DNA of 64,000 bases from Ampullaceana balthica (GCA_944989445.1 CALYLW010000427.1:162501-226500), one strand, 5' to 3'; shown: positions 38,801 through 53,800, numbered from the stretch's first letter. The notes: a model not told the origin generated them from the sequence alone. Numbers and translations are program-made.

Positions 38801-41800
38801 ATAAAAACGACAAACAATTGATTAAAATGGGCAGCAACAAACATCTTCACCAAAGAGCAAGAAATCTGACACATATCCAGCTGTTGTAATATGGGTCAGC
38901 AAGGATAAAATCACTAGGTGTGAGTTAAGGAGATGCCCTAACTTCTTCTAAATGCGGCTCGAAACTTGAGCATGTTTTTTGGTAGCACATACCCATGTAA
39001 GCAGCTTTAACAGCACATAGGAGTCGTCCTACTGATCAACGCGCGGTGCGCCTCACACAACATAAAGGAAAGATTTGTGATTATTTAATCCGTTTTTTTT
39101 TAGTTTGACATTAATGTTTGGAAACGTTTATTTTCCACTTATGAATATTTATCCTGTAAGGCCCGCAGCCTCACGTGTGGTTTCAGTTGTTCGGCCCGCA
39201 GCCTCACGTGTAGTTTCAGTTGTTCGGCCCGCAGCCTCACGTGTGGTTTCAGTTGTTCGGCCAGCAGCCTCACGTGTAGTTTCAGTTGTTCGGCCCGCAG
39301 CCTCACGTGTGGTTTCATTTGTTTGGCCCGCTGAGCGATTGCTTTTGACATCCCTGCTGTAACCGGAAAAAACAGCACGAAACGGTTAGTAATTGAAGCC
39401 AGAAACAGCTGCTACAACCGGAAACGGGAGATATATATATATATACATTTTTGTCCACCTCCACGCTTGCGATATATTAATAGATTTTACGTTCCTGCTA
39501 AATGACTCCGCAGGAACTTTTCAATTTAGTTACATTTTCGAAGAAAACAATCTTTTCCACCGTCTACTCCCCACCTCTAAGCCGCCCGCCCCTCTTTGCC
39601 CTAATCATTGCATCGTTTTGTTGGTTGTGTGAAACGAAAATTCAAAATTGTTTTGGGGCGGTCCATAAAGTACGTCACGCTATTTTTGAACATTTTTGAC
39701 CCCCCTCCCCCCTGTCACAAATCTCGGGACACCCCCCCCCTAAAATCGAATTTTTAAAAAAAAATTAACACCTAATTAAAATGTTTAATTTAATACATAC
39801 AATACAATTCACTATTAAACTGTATTAGAATATAAAATTTCCACTTAAAAGTAGGGATGTACCGGATTAAAAATTTGGAAATCCGGAAATCCGGCCGGAG
39901 CTGAATTTGTCCGGATTTATGAAGTGAAATCTCTCCAAAGATAATCTTCATTATTTCATTATTTGAACGACCTTTTCATCTCCAAATATACATGAAATCT
40001 CTCCAAAGATTATTCTGGATTATTTAACCACCTTTTCATCTACAAATATACATGAAATCTCTCAAAGGATTATTCTGGATTATTTAACCACCTTTTCATC
40101 TATAAATATACATGAAATCTCTCCAAAAAAGTAACTGGATTATTTCAACGACTTTTTCATCTTTTTGTTTTTTTCAAATCTCTTCAATTTTACGTCTTAA
40201 CATGTTATGTTTTTATTACCTTGAAAAAAATGTATTGAAAAGTTTTTTTGAAAACATTTTAGTGTGTGTGCTTGCTTTAACAGAGTATAGACAGGACTGG
40301 CTTGACGTTTGAAAACTTACATTTTTCTGGCTATTTTATTTTATTTATGTTTTAGGGATGTGTGTAAGTGGGGATGTGTGTGAGTGGGGATGTGTGTGAG
40401 TGGGGATGTGTGTGTGTGGGGATGTGTGTGTGTGGGGATGTGTGTTGGAGGGGGGTGGATTTCTAAATAAAAAGGGATTTAAAATTATTTCCTCCCTTCC
40501 CCCTCTCTCTGGCCAACTCTAAAAAGGCAAAATACAATGCTATAAAATCAATGAGTGATGTTTTAATTTAAGGAGGGAGGGAAAGAGTGAATTTCTTTTC
40601 TCCAGATTACATTTGAATGAAATGTGTGAGTCAGGCTCCGGTATTGATTCTGTGATGGCCTAATGTTGAAAAATGGCGTCTCTTACTCTTACGCTCTATA
40701 AAAGATATTCAAACTAAAGAGGAAAGTTGTTAAAGAAAATGTGTTTTTGACGCTGCTTCTAAACAAAATTTGTAAAAAAAAATAAATAATAATTTAATGA
40801 CAAATAAGTCAACGTTAATTGAATAATGTGGTAACAAAATCATCAGAAGTTTTACACACATTAGAGGTGACAGATTTCTAATTACAACACCTCCTCTTCA
40901 CCTCCCACCTCCTTTCCACCTCCCATCGACCACCCACCTCCCCTCCACCACCCACCTCCTTTCCACCACCCACCTCCCCTCCACCACCCACCTCCCCTCC
41001 ACCAACCACCTCCACTCCACCACCCACCTCCCCTCCACCACCCACCTCCTCTCAACCACCCACCTCCCCTCCACCACCCACCTCCCCTCCACCACCCACC
41101 TCCCCTCCACCACCCACCTCCCCTCCACCACCCCTACACCACCCACCTCACCGACACATCTCGTCTCCACAACTTAGTGTAACCCACTACACCTGGAGTC
41201 AGACCTCACCTTACATTACTTGACATGTTCCATAAGCACAGCAAATAGAAATGGCTGCAGGCCTGCAGGCTACAAAATTACCTTGTAAAATAATAGCTGG
41301 CGTTATATCAGAGTAAAATAATAGCTGGCATTATATCAGGTAAAATAATAGCTGGCGTTATATCAGGCAAAATAATAGCTGGCGTTATATCAGGTAAAAT
41401 AATAGCTGGCGTTATATCAGAGTAAAATAATAGCTGGCTTTATATCAGGTAAAATAATAGCTAGCGTTATATCAGAGTAAAATAATAGCTGGCGTTATCA
41501 CAGAGTAAAATAATAGCTGGCTTTATATCAGGTAAAATAATAGCTAGCATTATATCAGAGTAAAATAATAGCTAGCGTTATATCAGGTAAAATAATAGCT
41601 AGTGTTATATCAGGTAAAATAATAGCTGGCTTTATATCAGGTAAAATAATAGCTAGCGTTATATCAGAGTAAAATAATAGCTGGCATTATATCAGAGTAA
41701 AATAATAGCTGGCGTTATATCAGAGTAAAATAATAGCTGGCGTTATATCAGGTAAAATAATAGCTGGCTTTATATCAGTTAAAATAATAGCTAGCGTTAT

Positions 41801-44800
41801 ATCAGAGTAAAATAATAGCTGTCGTTATATCAGAGTAAAATAATAGCTGGTTCTATACCAGAGTAATGAAATAGAGAAATGTATTCAAATATTTTAAACT
41901 GATATAATACAATGTATTAGTATGAAAAAACATCTAAATCAAAGGTTCATAAACTGTGGGAGGCACTACCCTTTTTAAATATTATATTCTAATAAAAAGT
42001 TCTGTGCATAAACATAAAATGTCAGTACCATTTCTGATTGTTATATAAAATATATTTTGATAAAGGCGCTCATAGTTGCATGGTCCTGCTATGAACAACT
42101 GGATTATGTACAATGACAATTTGGGTTTTAATGACTTTTTTGTTTGTTAACATGTTTCAATCTATGTCTGTTTTTTGCAGGCCACTGGAGCAGCCTGGAA
42201 CAGTTGCAGGAGCCCAGCTCTGATGAAGAGTTCTTTGATGCCCAAGGTAGGGCATCAGGTGTTTTGTCTTGAGTGGGCAAGTGGGAGGTTCTGCTACAAG
42301 ATAGTTTCCCCCCTTTGTTTCATTGTATTATATTCTTAGGGATTGTTGCTTTTAAAAAAAATTTAATTAATTTTTTTTTAAAAGTTAAAACTTCATTTCA
42401 ACTTGACAATGTAATATTTCAATTCAACTAAAAACAATAATTTGAGTGGACAGTTTTCAGAAGGGAAAGTCATGTAGATTTTATAAGGAAAAGTTTCTAA
42501 TGAATATTTCACTGTGTCTAAGGCAGTACAAGCTGTCTGAATTATTTTTAAAAACATATAAGATTATAAGCAAATATCATTTGTTAAAATGAATAAATAA
42601 TAAAATAAAATTAATAATACAGTCAAACCTCTCATAATAGTAATTCGCATAACGAGAAATATTTTTTTTGAAAAAGCTGCTCCCTTAACGAGAAAAGATT
42701 CGCATAACAAGTGACGCAGAAAGGGAAAGTCCCTTTTCCATGGAAATTCATTTGTGAGCCGGCACTTCCACCCCGCTGTATTATTCTGTGTTATTCTGTG
42801 TTAAGCACTCAGTCTGTTGGCGTGTTGTTTTCTGTTGGCGTGTTGTTTTCTGTTGGCGTGTTGTTTTCTGTTGGCGTGTTGTTTTCTGTTGGCGTGTTGT
42901 TTTCTGTTGGCGTGTTGTTTTCTGTTGGCGTGTTGTTTTCTGTTGGCGTGTTGTTTTCTGTTGGCGTGTTGTTTTCTGTTTGCGTGTTGTTTTCTGTTGG
43001 CGTGTTGTTTTCTGTTGGCGTGTTGTTTTCTGTTGGCGTGTTGTTTTCTGTTGGCGTGTTGTTTTCTGTTGGCGTGTTGTTTTCTGTTGGCGTGTTGTTT
43101 TCTGTTGGCGTGTTGTATTCTGTTGGCGTGTTGTTTTCGTGTGTCATCAACCATTTTTACAAATTTTGTATTCAGACAATATATGTAATTTTTTTATGTG
43201 CCAAGTGTAATAACCTGTGCTAAAATGTCTTCGCAAAAACCACACAAAGACAATCATAAGAGAGAAAAAAAAATAACTTGAAATGAAACGTAAAATCTTT
43301 GAAATGCGAGAACAAGGTCGCTAATCTAGCGCACAACTACAATCGGCCTACATCAACGATCTGCACTATTCTTAAGAACAATTAAGGAGATGGATGCTTC
43401 AAAGGGAGTGTCAAGAATGTCTTCGAAAGGGTTACGACGCATTTTCGTCAAATTTTGAAGCGTCTGCAAAAACAAATGTCTTTGGACAGATTTCTAGTTA
43501 AAATGGAATAATTATTTGTTATAAATTCATATTTTTGTTTCAAATCTAAATTGTATTCTAGTTGTTTCACTCTTTAACAATTCATAAGTAATTTTATTTA
43601 AATAAATGTTAATAAAAATATTTGAAAAATGAATATTTATTTTTCAGCATGGAACAGATTATCATATTTTACATTGAGTTGTATGAGGAAAATTGTTATA
43701 TATCATATTTTACATTGAGTTGTATGGGGAAAATTGTTATATATCATATTTTACATTGAGTTGTATGGGGAAATTGTTATATATCATATTTTACATTGAG
43801 TTGTATGAGGAAAATTGTTATATATCATGTTTTACATTGAGTTGTATGAGGAAAATTGTTATATATCATATTTTACATTGAGTTGTATGGGGAAAATTGT
43901 TATATATCATATTTTACATTGAGTTGTATGGGGAAAATTGTTATATATCATATTTTACATTGAGTTGTATGGGGAAATTGTTATATATCATATTTTACAT
44001 TGAGTTGTATGGGGAAAATTGTTATATATCATATTTTACATTGAGTTGTATGGGGAAAATTGTTATATATCATATTTTACATTGAGTTGTATGGGGAAAA
44101 TTGTTATATATCATATTTTACATTGAGTTGTATGGGGAAAATTGTTATATATCATATTTTACATTGAGTTGTATGGGGAAAATTGTTATATATCATATTT
44201 TACATTGAGTTGTATGGGGAAAATTGTTATATATCATATTTTACATTGAGTTGTATGGGGAAAATTGTTATATATCATATTTTACATTGAGTTGTATGGG
44301 GAAAATTGTTATATATCATATTTTACATTGAGTTGTATGGGGAAAATTGTTATATATCATATTTTACATTGAGTTGTATGGGGAAAATTGTTATATATCA
44401 TATTTTACATTGAGTTGTATGGGGAAAATTGTTATATATCATATTTTACATTGAGTTGTATGGGGAAAATTGTTATATATCATATTTTACATTGAGTTGT
44501 ATGGGGAAAATTGTTATATATCATATTTTACATTGAGTTGTATGGGGAAAATTGTTATATATCATATTTTACATTGAGTTGTATGGGGAAAATTGTTATA
44601 TATCATATTTTACATTGAGTTGTATGGGGAAAATTGTTATATATCATATTTTACATTGAGTTGTATGGGGAAAATTGTTATATATCATATTTTACATTGA
44701 GTTGTATGGGGAAAATTGTTATATATCATATTTTACATTGAGTTGTATGGGGAAAATTGTTATATATCATATTTTACATTGAGTTGTATGGGGAAAATTG

Positions 44801-47800
44801 TTATATATCATATTTTACATTGAGTTGTATGGGGAAAATTGTTTATGTATATTTACATTGAGTTGTATGGGGAAATTGTTATATATCATATTTTACATTG
44901 AGTTGTATGGGGAAAATTGTTTTGTATAACGAGTAAGAGTAGTGAGATTATCATGTTTTACATTGAGTTGTATGGGGAAAATTGTTTTGTATAACGAGTA
45001 GGAAGATTGTGATTATCATATTTTACATTGAGTTGTATGGGGAAAATTGTTATATATCATATTTTACATTGAGTTGTATGGGGAAAATTGTTATTATCAT
45101 ATTTTACATTGAGTTGTATGGGGAAAATTGTTATATATCATATTTTACATTGAGTTGTATGGGGAAAATTGTTATATATCATATTTTACATTGAGTTGTA
45201 TGGGGAAAATTGTTATATATCATATTTTACATTGAGTTGTATGGGGAAAATTGTTATATATCATATTTTACATTGAGTTGTATGGGGAAAATTGTTATAT
45301 ATCATATTTTACATTGAGTTGTATGGGGAAAATTGTTATATATCATATTTTACATTGAGTTGTATGGGGAAAATTGTTATATATCATATTTTACATTGAG
45401 TTGTATAGGGGAAAATTGTTTTGTATAACGAGTAAGAGTAGTGAGATTATCATGTTTTACATTGAGTTGTATGGGGAAAATTGTTTTGTATAACGAGTAA
45501 GAGTAGTGAGATTATCGTATTTTACATTGAGTTGTATGGGGAAAATTGTTTTGTATAACGAGTAAGAGTAGTGAGATTATCATGTTTTACATTGAGTTGT
45601 ATGGGGAAAATTGTTTTGTATAACGAGTAAGAGTAGTGAGATTATCATATTTTACATTGAGTTGTATGGGGAAAATTGTTTTGTATAACGAGTAAGAGTA
45701 GTGAGATTATCATGTTTTACATTGAGTTGTATGGGGAAAATTGTTTTGTATAACGAGTAAGAGTAGTGAGATTATCATATTTTACATTGAGTTGTATGGG
45801 GAAAATTGTTATATATCATATTTTACATTGAGTTGTATGGGGAAAATTGTTATATATCATATTTTACATTGAGTTGTATGGGGAAAATTGTTATATATCA
45901 TATTTTACATTGAGTTGTATGGGGAAAATTGTTATATATCATATTTTACATTGAGTTGTATGGGGAAAATTGTTTTGTATAACGAGTAAGAGTAGTGAGA
46001 TTATCATGTTTTACATTGAGTTGTATGGGGAAAATTGTTTTGTATAACGAGTAAGAGTAGTGAGATTATCATATTTTACATTGAGTTGTATGGGGAAAAT
46101 TGTTTTGTATAACGAGTAAGAGTAGTGAGATTATCATGTTTTACATTGAGTTGTATGGGGAAAATTGTTTTGTATAACGAGTAAGAGTAGTGAGATTATC
46201 ATATTTTACATTGAGTTGTATGGGGAAAATTGTTTTGTATAACGAGTAAGAGTAGTGAGATTATCATGTTTTACATTGAGTTGTATGGGGAAAATTGTTT
46301 TGTATAACGAGTAAGAGTAGTGAGATTATCATATTTTACATTGAGTTGTATGGGGAAAATTGTTTTGTATAACGAGTAAGAGTAGTGAGATTATCATGTT
46401 TTACATTGAGTTGTATGGGGAAAATTGTTTTGTATAACGAGTAAGAGTAGTGAGATTATCATGTTTTACATTGAGTTGTATGGGGCAAAAATTGTTTTGT
46501 ATAACGAGTAAGAGTAGTGAGATTATCATGTTTTACATTGAGTTGTATGGGGAAAATTGTTTTGTATAACGAGTAAGAGTAGTGAGATTATCATGTTTTA
46601 CATTGAGTTGTATGGGGAAAATTGTTTTGTATAACGAGTAAGAGTAGTGAGATTATCATATTTTACATTGAGTTGTATGGGGAAAATTGTTTTGTATAAC
46701 GAGTAAGAGTAGTGAGATTATCATGTTTTACATTGAGTTGTATGGGGAAAATTGTTTTGTATAACGAGTAAGAGTAGTGAGATTATCATATTTTACATTG
46801 AGTTGTATGGGGAAAATTGTTTTGTATAACGAGTAAGAGTAGTGAGATTATCATGTTTTACATTGAGTTGTATGGGGAAAATTGTTTTGTATAACGAGTA
46901 AGAGTAGTGAGATTATCATGTTTTACATTGAGTTGTATGGGGAAAATTGTTTTGTATAACGAGTAAGAGTAGTGAGATTATCATGTTTTACATTGAGTTG
47001 TATGTGGGAAAATTGTTTTGTATAACGAGTAAGAGTAGTGAGACTCTGGAACAGATTATCATGTTTTACATTGAGTTGTATGGGGAAATTTGTTTTGTAT
47101 AACGAGTAAGAGTAGTGAGATTATCATATTTTACATTGAGTTGTATGGGGAAAATTGTTTTGTATAACGAGTAAGAGTAGTGAGATTATCATATTTTACA
47201 TTGAGTTGTATGGGGAAAATTGTTTTGTATAACGAGTAAGAGTAGTGAGATTATCATGTTTTACATTGAGTTGTATGGGGAAAATTGTTTTGTATAACGA
47301 GTAAGAGTAGTGAGATTATCATATTTTACATTGAGTTGTATGGGGAAAATTGTTTTGTATAACGAGTAAGAGTAGTGAGATTATCATGTTTTACATTGAG
47401 TTGTATGGGGAAAATTGTTTTGTATAACGAGTAAGAGTAGTGAGACTCTGGAACAGATCATCATGTTTTACATTGAGTTGTATGGGGAAAATTGTTTTGT
47501 ATAACGAGTAAGAGTAGTGAGACTCTGGAACAGATTATCATGTTTTACATTGAGTTGTATGGGGAAAATTGTTTTGTATAACGAGTAAGAGTAGTGAGAC
47601 TCTGGAACAGATTATCATGTTTTACATTGAGTTGTATGGGGAAAATTGTTTTGTATAACGAGTAAGAGTAGTGAGATTATCATATTTTACATTGAGTTGT
47701 ATGGGGAAAATTGTTTTGTATAACGAGTAAGAGTAGTGAGATTATCATGTTTTACATTGAGTTGTATGGGGAAAATTGTTTTGTATAACGAGTAAGAGTA

Positions 47801-50800
47801 GTGAGATTATCATATTTTACATTGAGTTGTATGGGGAAAATTGTTTTGTATAACGAGTAAGAGTAGTGAGATTATCATGTTTTACATTGAGTTGTATGGG
47901 GAAAATTGTTTTGTATAACGAGTAAGAGTAGTGAGATTATCATGTTTTACATTGAGTTGTATGGGGAAAATTGTTTTGTATAACGAGTAAGAGTAGTGAG
48001 ATTATCATGTTTTACATTGAGTTGTATGGGGAAAATTGTTTTGTATAACGAGTAAGAGTAGTGAGACTCTGGAACAGATTATCATGTTTTACATTGAGTT
48101 GTATGGGGAAATTTGTTTTGTATAACGAGTAAGAGTAGTGAGATTATCATATTTTACATTGAGTTGTATGGGGAAAATTGTTATATATCATATTTTACAT
48201 TGAGTTGTATGGGGAAAATTGTTATATATCATATTTTACATTGAGTTGTATGGGGAAAATTGTTATATATCATATTTTACATTGAGTTGTATGGGGAAAA
48301 TTGTTATATATCATATTTTACATTGAGTTGTATGGGGAAAATTGTTATATATCATATTTTACATTGAGTTGTATGGGGAAAATTGTTATATATCATATTT
48401 TACATTGAGTTGTATAGGGAAAATTGTTTTGTATAACGAGTAAGAGTAGTGAGATTATCATGTTTTACATTGAGTTGTATGGGGAAAATTGTTTTGTATA
48501 ACGAGTAAGAGTAGTGAGATTATCATGTTTTACATTGAGTTGTATGGGGAAAATTGTTTTGTATAACGAGTAAGAGTAGTGAGATTATCATGTTTTACAT
48601 TGAGTTGTATGGGGAAAATTGTTTTGTATAACGAGTAAGAGTAGTGAGATTATCATATTTTACATTGAGTTGTATGGGGAAAATTGTTTTGTATAACGAG
48701 TAAGAGTAGTGAGATTATCATGTTTTACATTGAGTTGTATGGGGAAAATTGTTTTGTATAACGAGTAAGAGTAGTGAGATTATCATATTTTACATTGAGT
48801 TGTATGGGGAAAATTGTTATATATCATATTTTACATTGAGTTGTATGGGGAAAATTGTTATATATCATATTTTACATTGAGTTGTATGGGGAAAATTGTT
48901 ATATATCATATTTTACATTGAGTTGTATGGGGAAAATTGTTATATATCATATTTTACATTGAGTTGTATGGGGAAAATTGTTTTGTATAACGAGTAAGAG
49001 TAGTGAGATTATCATGTTTTACATTGAGTTGTATGGGGAAAATTGTTTTGTATAACGAGTAAGAGTAGTGAGATTATCATATTTTACATTGAGTTGTATG
49101 GGGAAAATTGTTTTGTATAACGAGTAAGAGTAGTGAGATTATCATGTTTTACATTGAGTTGTATGGGGAAAATTGTTTTGTATAACGAGTAAGAGTAGTG
49201 AGATTATCATATTTTACATTGAGTTGTATGGGGAAAATTGTTTTGTATAACGAGTAAGAGTAGTGAGATTATCATGTTTTACATTGAGTTGTATGGGGAA
49301 AATTGTTTTGTATAACGAGTAAGAGTAGTGAGATTATCATATTTTACATTGAGTTGTATGGGGAAAATTGTTTTGTATAACGAGTAAGAGTAGTGAGATT
49401 ATCATGTTTTACATTGAGTTGTATGGGGAAAATTGTTTTGTATAACGAGTAAGAGTAGTGAGATTATCATGTTTTACATTGAGTTGTATGGGGAAAATTG
49501 TTTTGTATAACGAGTAAGAGTAGTGAGATTATCATGTTTTACATTGAGTTGTATGGGGAAAATTGTTTTGTATAACGAGTAAGAGTAGTGAGATTATCAT
49601 GTTTTACATTGAGTTGTATGGGGAAAATTGTTTTGTATAACGAGTAAGAGTAGTGAGATTATCATATTTTACATTGAGTTGTATGGGGAAAATTGTTTTG
49701 TATAACGAGTAAGAGTAGTGAGATTATCATGTTTTACATTGAGTTGTATGGGGAAAATTGTTTTGTATAACGAGTAAGAGTAGTGAGATTATCATATTTT
49801 ACATTGAGTTGTATGGGGAAAATTGTTTTGTATAACGAGTAAGAGTAGTGAGATTATCATGTTTTACATTGAGTTGTATGGGGAAAATTGTTTTGTATAA
49901 CGAGTAAGAGTAGTGAGATTATCATGTTTTACATTGAGTTGTATGGGGAAAATTGTTTTGTATAACGAGTAAGAGTAGTGAGATTATCATGTTTTACATT
50001 GAGTTGTATGGGGAAAATTGTTTTGTATAACGAGTAAGAGTAGTGAGACTCTGGAACAGATTATCATGTTTTACATTGAGTTGTATGGGGAAATTTGTTT
50101 TGTATAACGAGTAAGAGTAGTGAGATTATCATATTTTACATTGAGTTGTATGGGGAAAATTGTTTTGTATAACGAGTAAGAGTAGTGAGATTATCATATT
50201 TTACATTGAGTTGTATGGGGAAAATTGTTTTGTATAACGAGTAAGAGTAGTGAGATTATCATGTTTTACATTGAGTTGTATGGGGAAAATTGTTTTGTAT
50301 AACGAGTAAGAGTAGTGAGATTATCATATTTTACATTGAGTTGTATGGGGAAAATTGTTTTGTATAACGAGTAAGAGTAGTGAGATTATCATGTTTTACA
50401 TTGAGTTGTATGGGGAAAATTGTTTTGTATAACGAGTAAGAGTAGTGAGATTATCATGTTTTACATTGAGTTGTATGGGGAAAATTGTTTTGTATAACGA
50501 GTAAGAGTAGTGAGATTATCATGTTTTACATTGAGTTGTATGGGGAAAATTGTTTTGTATAACGAGTAAGAGTAGTGAGACTCTGGAACAGATTATCATG
50601 TTTTACATTGAGTTGTATGGGGAAAATTGTTTTGTATAACGAGTAAGAGTAGTGAGACTCTGGAACAGATTATCATGTTTTACATTGAGTTGTATGGGGA
50701 AAATTGTTTTGTATAACGAGTAAGAGTAGTGAGATTATCATATTTTACATTGAGTTGTATGGGGAAAATTGTTTTGTATAACGAGTAAGAGTAGTGAGAT

Positions 50801-53800
50801 TATCATGTTTTACATTGAGTTGTATGGGGAAAATTGTTTTGTATAACGAGTAAGAGTAGTGAGATTATCATATTTTACATTGAGTTGTATGGGGAAAATT
50901 GTTTTGTATAACGAGTAAGAGTAGTGAGATTATCATGTTTTACATTGAGTTGTATGGGGGAAAATTGTTTTGTATAACGAGTAAGAGTAGTGAGATTATC
51001 ATGTTTTACATTGAGTTGTATGGGGAAAATTGTTTTGTATAACGAGTAAGAGTAGTGAGATTATCATGTTTTACATTGAGTTGTATGGGGAAAATTGTTT
51101 TGTATAACGAGTAAGAGTAGTGAGACTCTGGAACAGATTATCATGTTTTACATTGAGTTGTATGGGGAAATTTGTTTTGTATAACGAGTAAGAGTAGTGA
51201 GATTATCATATTTTACATTGAGTTGTATGGGGAAAATTGTTTTGTATAACGAGTAAGAGTAGTGAGATTATCATATTTTACATTGAGTTGTATGGGGAAA
51301 ATTGTTTTGTATAACGAGTAAGAGTAGTGAGATTATCATGTTTTACATTGAGTTGTATGGGGAAAATTGTTTTGTATAACGAGTAAGAGTAGTGAGATTA
51401 TCATATTTTACATTGAGTTGTATGGGGAAAATTGTTTTGTATAACGAGTAAGAGTAGTGAGATTATCATGTTTTACATTGAGTTGTATGGGGAAAATTGT
51501 TTTGTATAACGAGTAAGAGTAGTGAGATTATCATGTTTTACATTGAGTTGTATGGGGAAAATTGTTTTGTATAACGAGTAAGAGTAGTGAGATTATCATG
51601 TTTTACATTGAGTTGTATGGGGAAAATTGTTTTGTATAACGAGTAAGAGTAGTGAGACTCTGGAAAGATTATCATGTTTTACATTGAGTTGTATGGGGAA
51701 ATTTGTTTTGTATAACGAGTAAGAGTAGTGAGATTATCATATTTTACATTGAGTTGTATGGGGAAAATTGTTTTGTATAACGAGTAAGAGTAGTGAGATT
51801 ATCATATTTTACATTGAGTTGTATGGGGAAAATTGTTTTGTATAACGAGTAAGAGTAGTGAGATTATCATGTTTTACATTGAGTTGTATGGGGAAAATTG
51901 TTATGATATCATATTTTACATTGAGTTGTATGGGGAAAATTGTTTTTATAACATGAGTAGTGAGATTATCATATTTTACATTGAGTTGTATGGGGAAAAT
52001 TGTTTTGTATAACGAGTAAGAGTAGTGAGATTATCATGTTTTACATTGAGTTGTATGGGGAAAATTGTTATTAGTATCATATTTTACATTGAGTTGTATG
52101 GGGAAAATTGTTTTTATAACAGTGAGTGTATGGGGAAACAGATTATCATATTTTACATTGAGTTGTATGGGGAAAATTGTTTTGTATAACGAGTAAGAGT
52201 AGTGAGATCTGGGAACAGATTATCATGTTTTACATTGAGTTGTATGGGGAAAATTGTTTTGTATAACGAGTAGAGTAGTGAGTGGAAAGATTATCATATT
52301 TTACATTGAGTTGTATGGGGAAAATTGTTTTGTATAACGAGTAAGTAGTGAGTGGAGATTATCATGTTTTACATTGAGTTGTATGGGGAAAATTGTTTTG
52401 TATAACGAGTAAGAGTAGTGAGACTTGACATTATCATGTTTTACATTGAGTTGTATGGGGAAAATTGTTTTGTATAACGAGTAAGAGTAGTGAGATTGAG
52501 ATTATCATGTTTTACATTGAGTTGTATGGGGAAAATTGTTTTGTATAACGAGTAAGAGTAGTGAGATGGAACAGATTATCATGTTTTACATTGAGTTGTA
52601 TGGGGAAAATTGTTTTGTATAACGAGTAAGAGTAGTGAGACTCTGGAACAGATTATCATGTTTTACATTGAGTTGTATGGGGAAAATTGTTTTGTATAAC
52701 GAGTAAGAGTAGTGAGACTGGAACAGATTATCATGTTTTACATTGAGTTGTATGGGGAAAATTGTTTTGTATAACGAGTAAGAGTAGTGAGACTGGAACA
52801 GATTATCATGTTTTACATTGAGTTGTATGGGGAAAATTGTTTTGTATAACGAGTAAGAGTAGTGAGACTTGACAGATTATCATGTTTTACATTGAGTTGT
52901 ATGGGGAAAATTGTTTTGTATAACGAGTAAGAGTAGTGAGACTCTGGACGATTATCATGTTTTACATTGAGTTGTATGGGGAAAATTGTTTTGTATAACG
53001 AGTAAGAGTAGTGAGACTCTGGAACAGATTATCATGTTTTACATTGAGTTGTATGGGGAAAATTGTTTTGTATAACGAGTAAGAGTAGTGAGACTCTGGA
53101 ACAGATTATCATGTTTTACATTGAGTTGTATGGGGAAAATTGTTTTGTATAACGAGTAAGAGTAGTGAGATTGAGATTATCATGTTTTACATTGAGTTGT
53201 ATGGGGAAAATTGTTTTGTATAACGAGTAAGAGTAGTGAGACTCTGGACGATTATCATGTTTTACATTGAGTTGTATGGGGAAAATTGTTTTGTATAACG
53301 AGTAAGAGTAGTGAGACTCTGGAACAGATTATCATGTTTTACATTGAGTTGTATGGGGAAAATTGTTTTGTATAACGAGTAAGAGTAGTGAGACTCTGGA
53401 ACAGATTATCATGTTTTACATTGAGTTGTATGGGGAAAATTGTTTTGTATAACGAGTAAGAGTAGTGAGACTCTGGAACGAATTAAACTCGTTATGAGAG
53501 GTTCCACTGGATAACTAATAAAAATTTAGATATGGCCTTGTGGCAATCTGGCTCAACAAAAATTGCAAACATTTGTAGGCAGGTAAATTAAGATTCTTAG
53601 ATCTGTATAAAAAAAAGACAAAGTTTCAATAGGAGATTGTCATTTCTGTATAATTAAAATCTAAAAATGTTAGAGTGAAGAAGAGCAGGTCCTGATTGTG
53701 TAGCCATCAAAGCAAGCTGCAGATTGCATGCGGTGCATGAGATTTCTCCCCTCCCACCCCCCTCTCCCACCCAAGCCTCTGAGCTCCCATCCCATACATT

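Larger units (their letters stand above)
42620..53509 (+). mobile_element. Tigger/pogo-type transposon with massively expanded interior
   Basis: Left end CAGTCAAACCTCTCATAA preceded by TA; right end TTATGAGAGGTTCCACTG (RC CAGTGGAACCTCTCATAA). These are typical Tigger/pogo termini. A transposase N-terminus remnant starts at 43225. Two arrays fill the rest: an 18-bp one at 42813-43138 and a 41/65/77-bp satellite at about 43650-53490. The right-hand TA target is not exact (GGATA), so the right boundary is slightly uncertain. Confidence 0.85.

Noticed and set aside
42711..43223. GVLFSV/NNTPTE/KQHANR repeat ORFs on both strands
   Set aside because: 18-bp minisatellite inside a dead transposon; open in nearly every frame.
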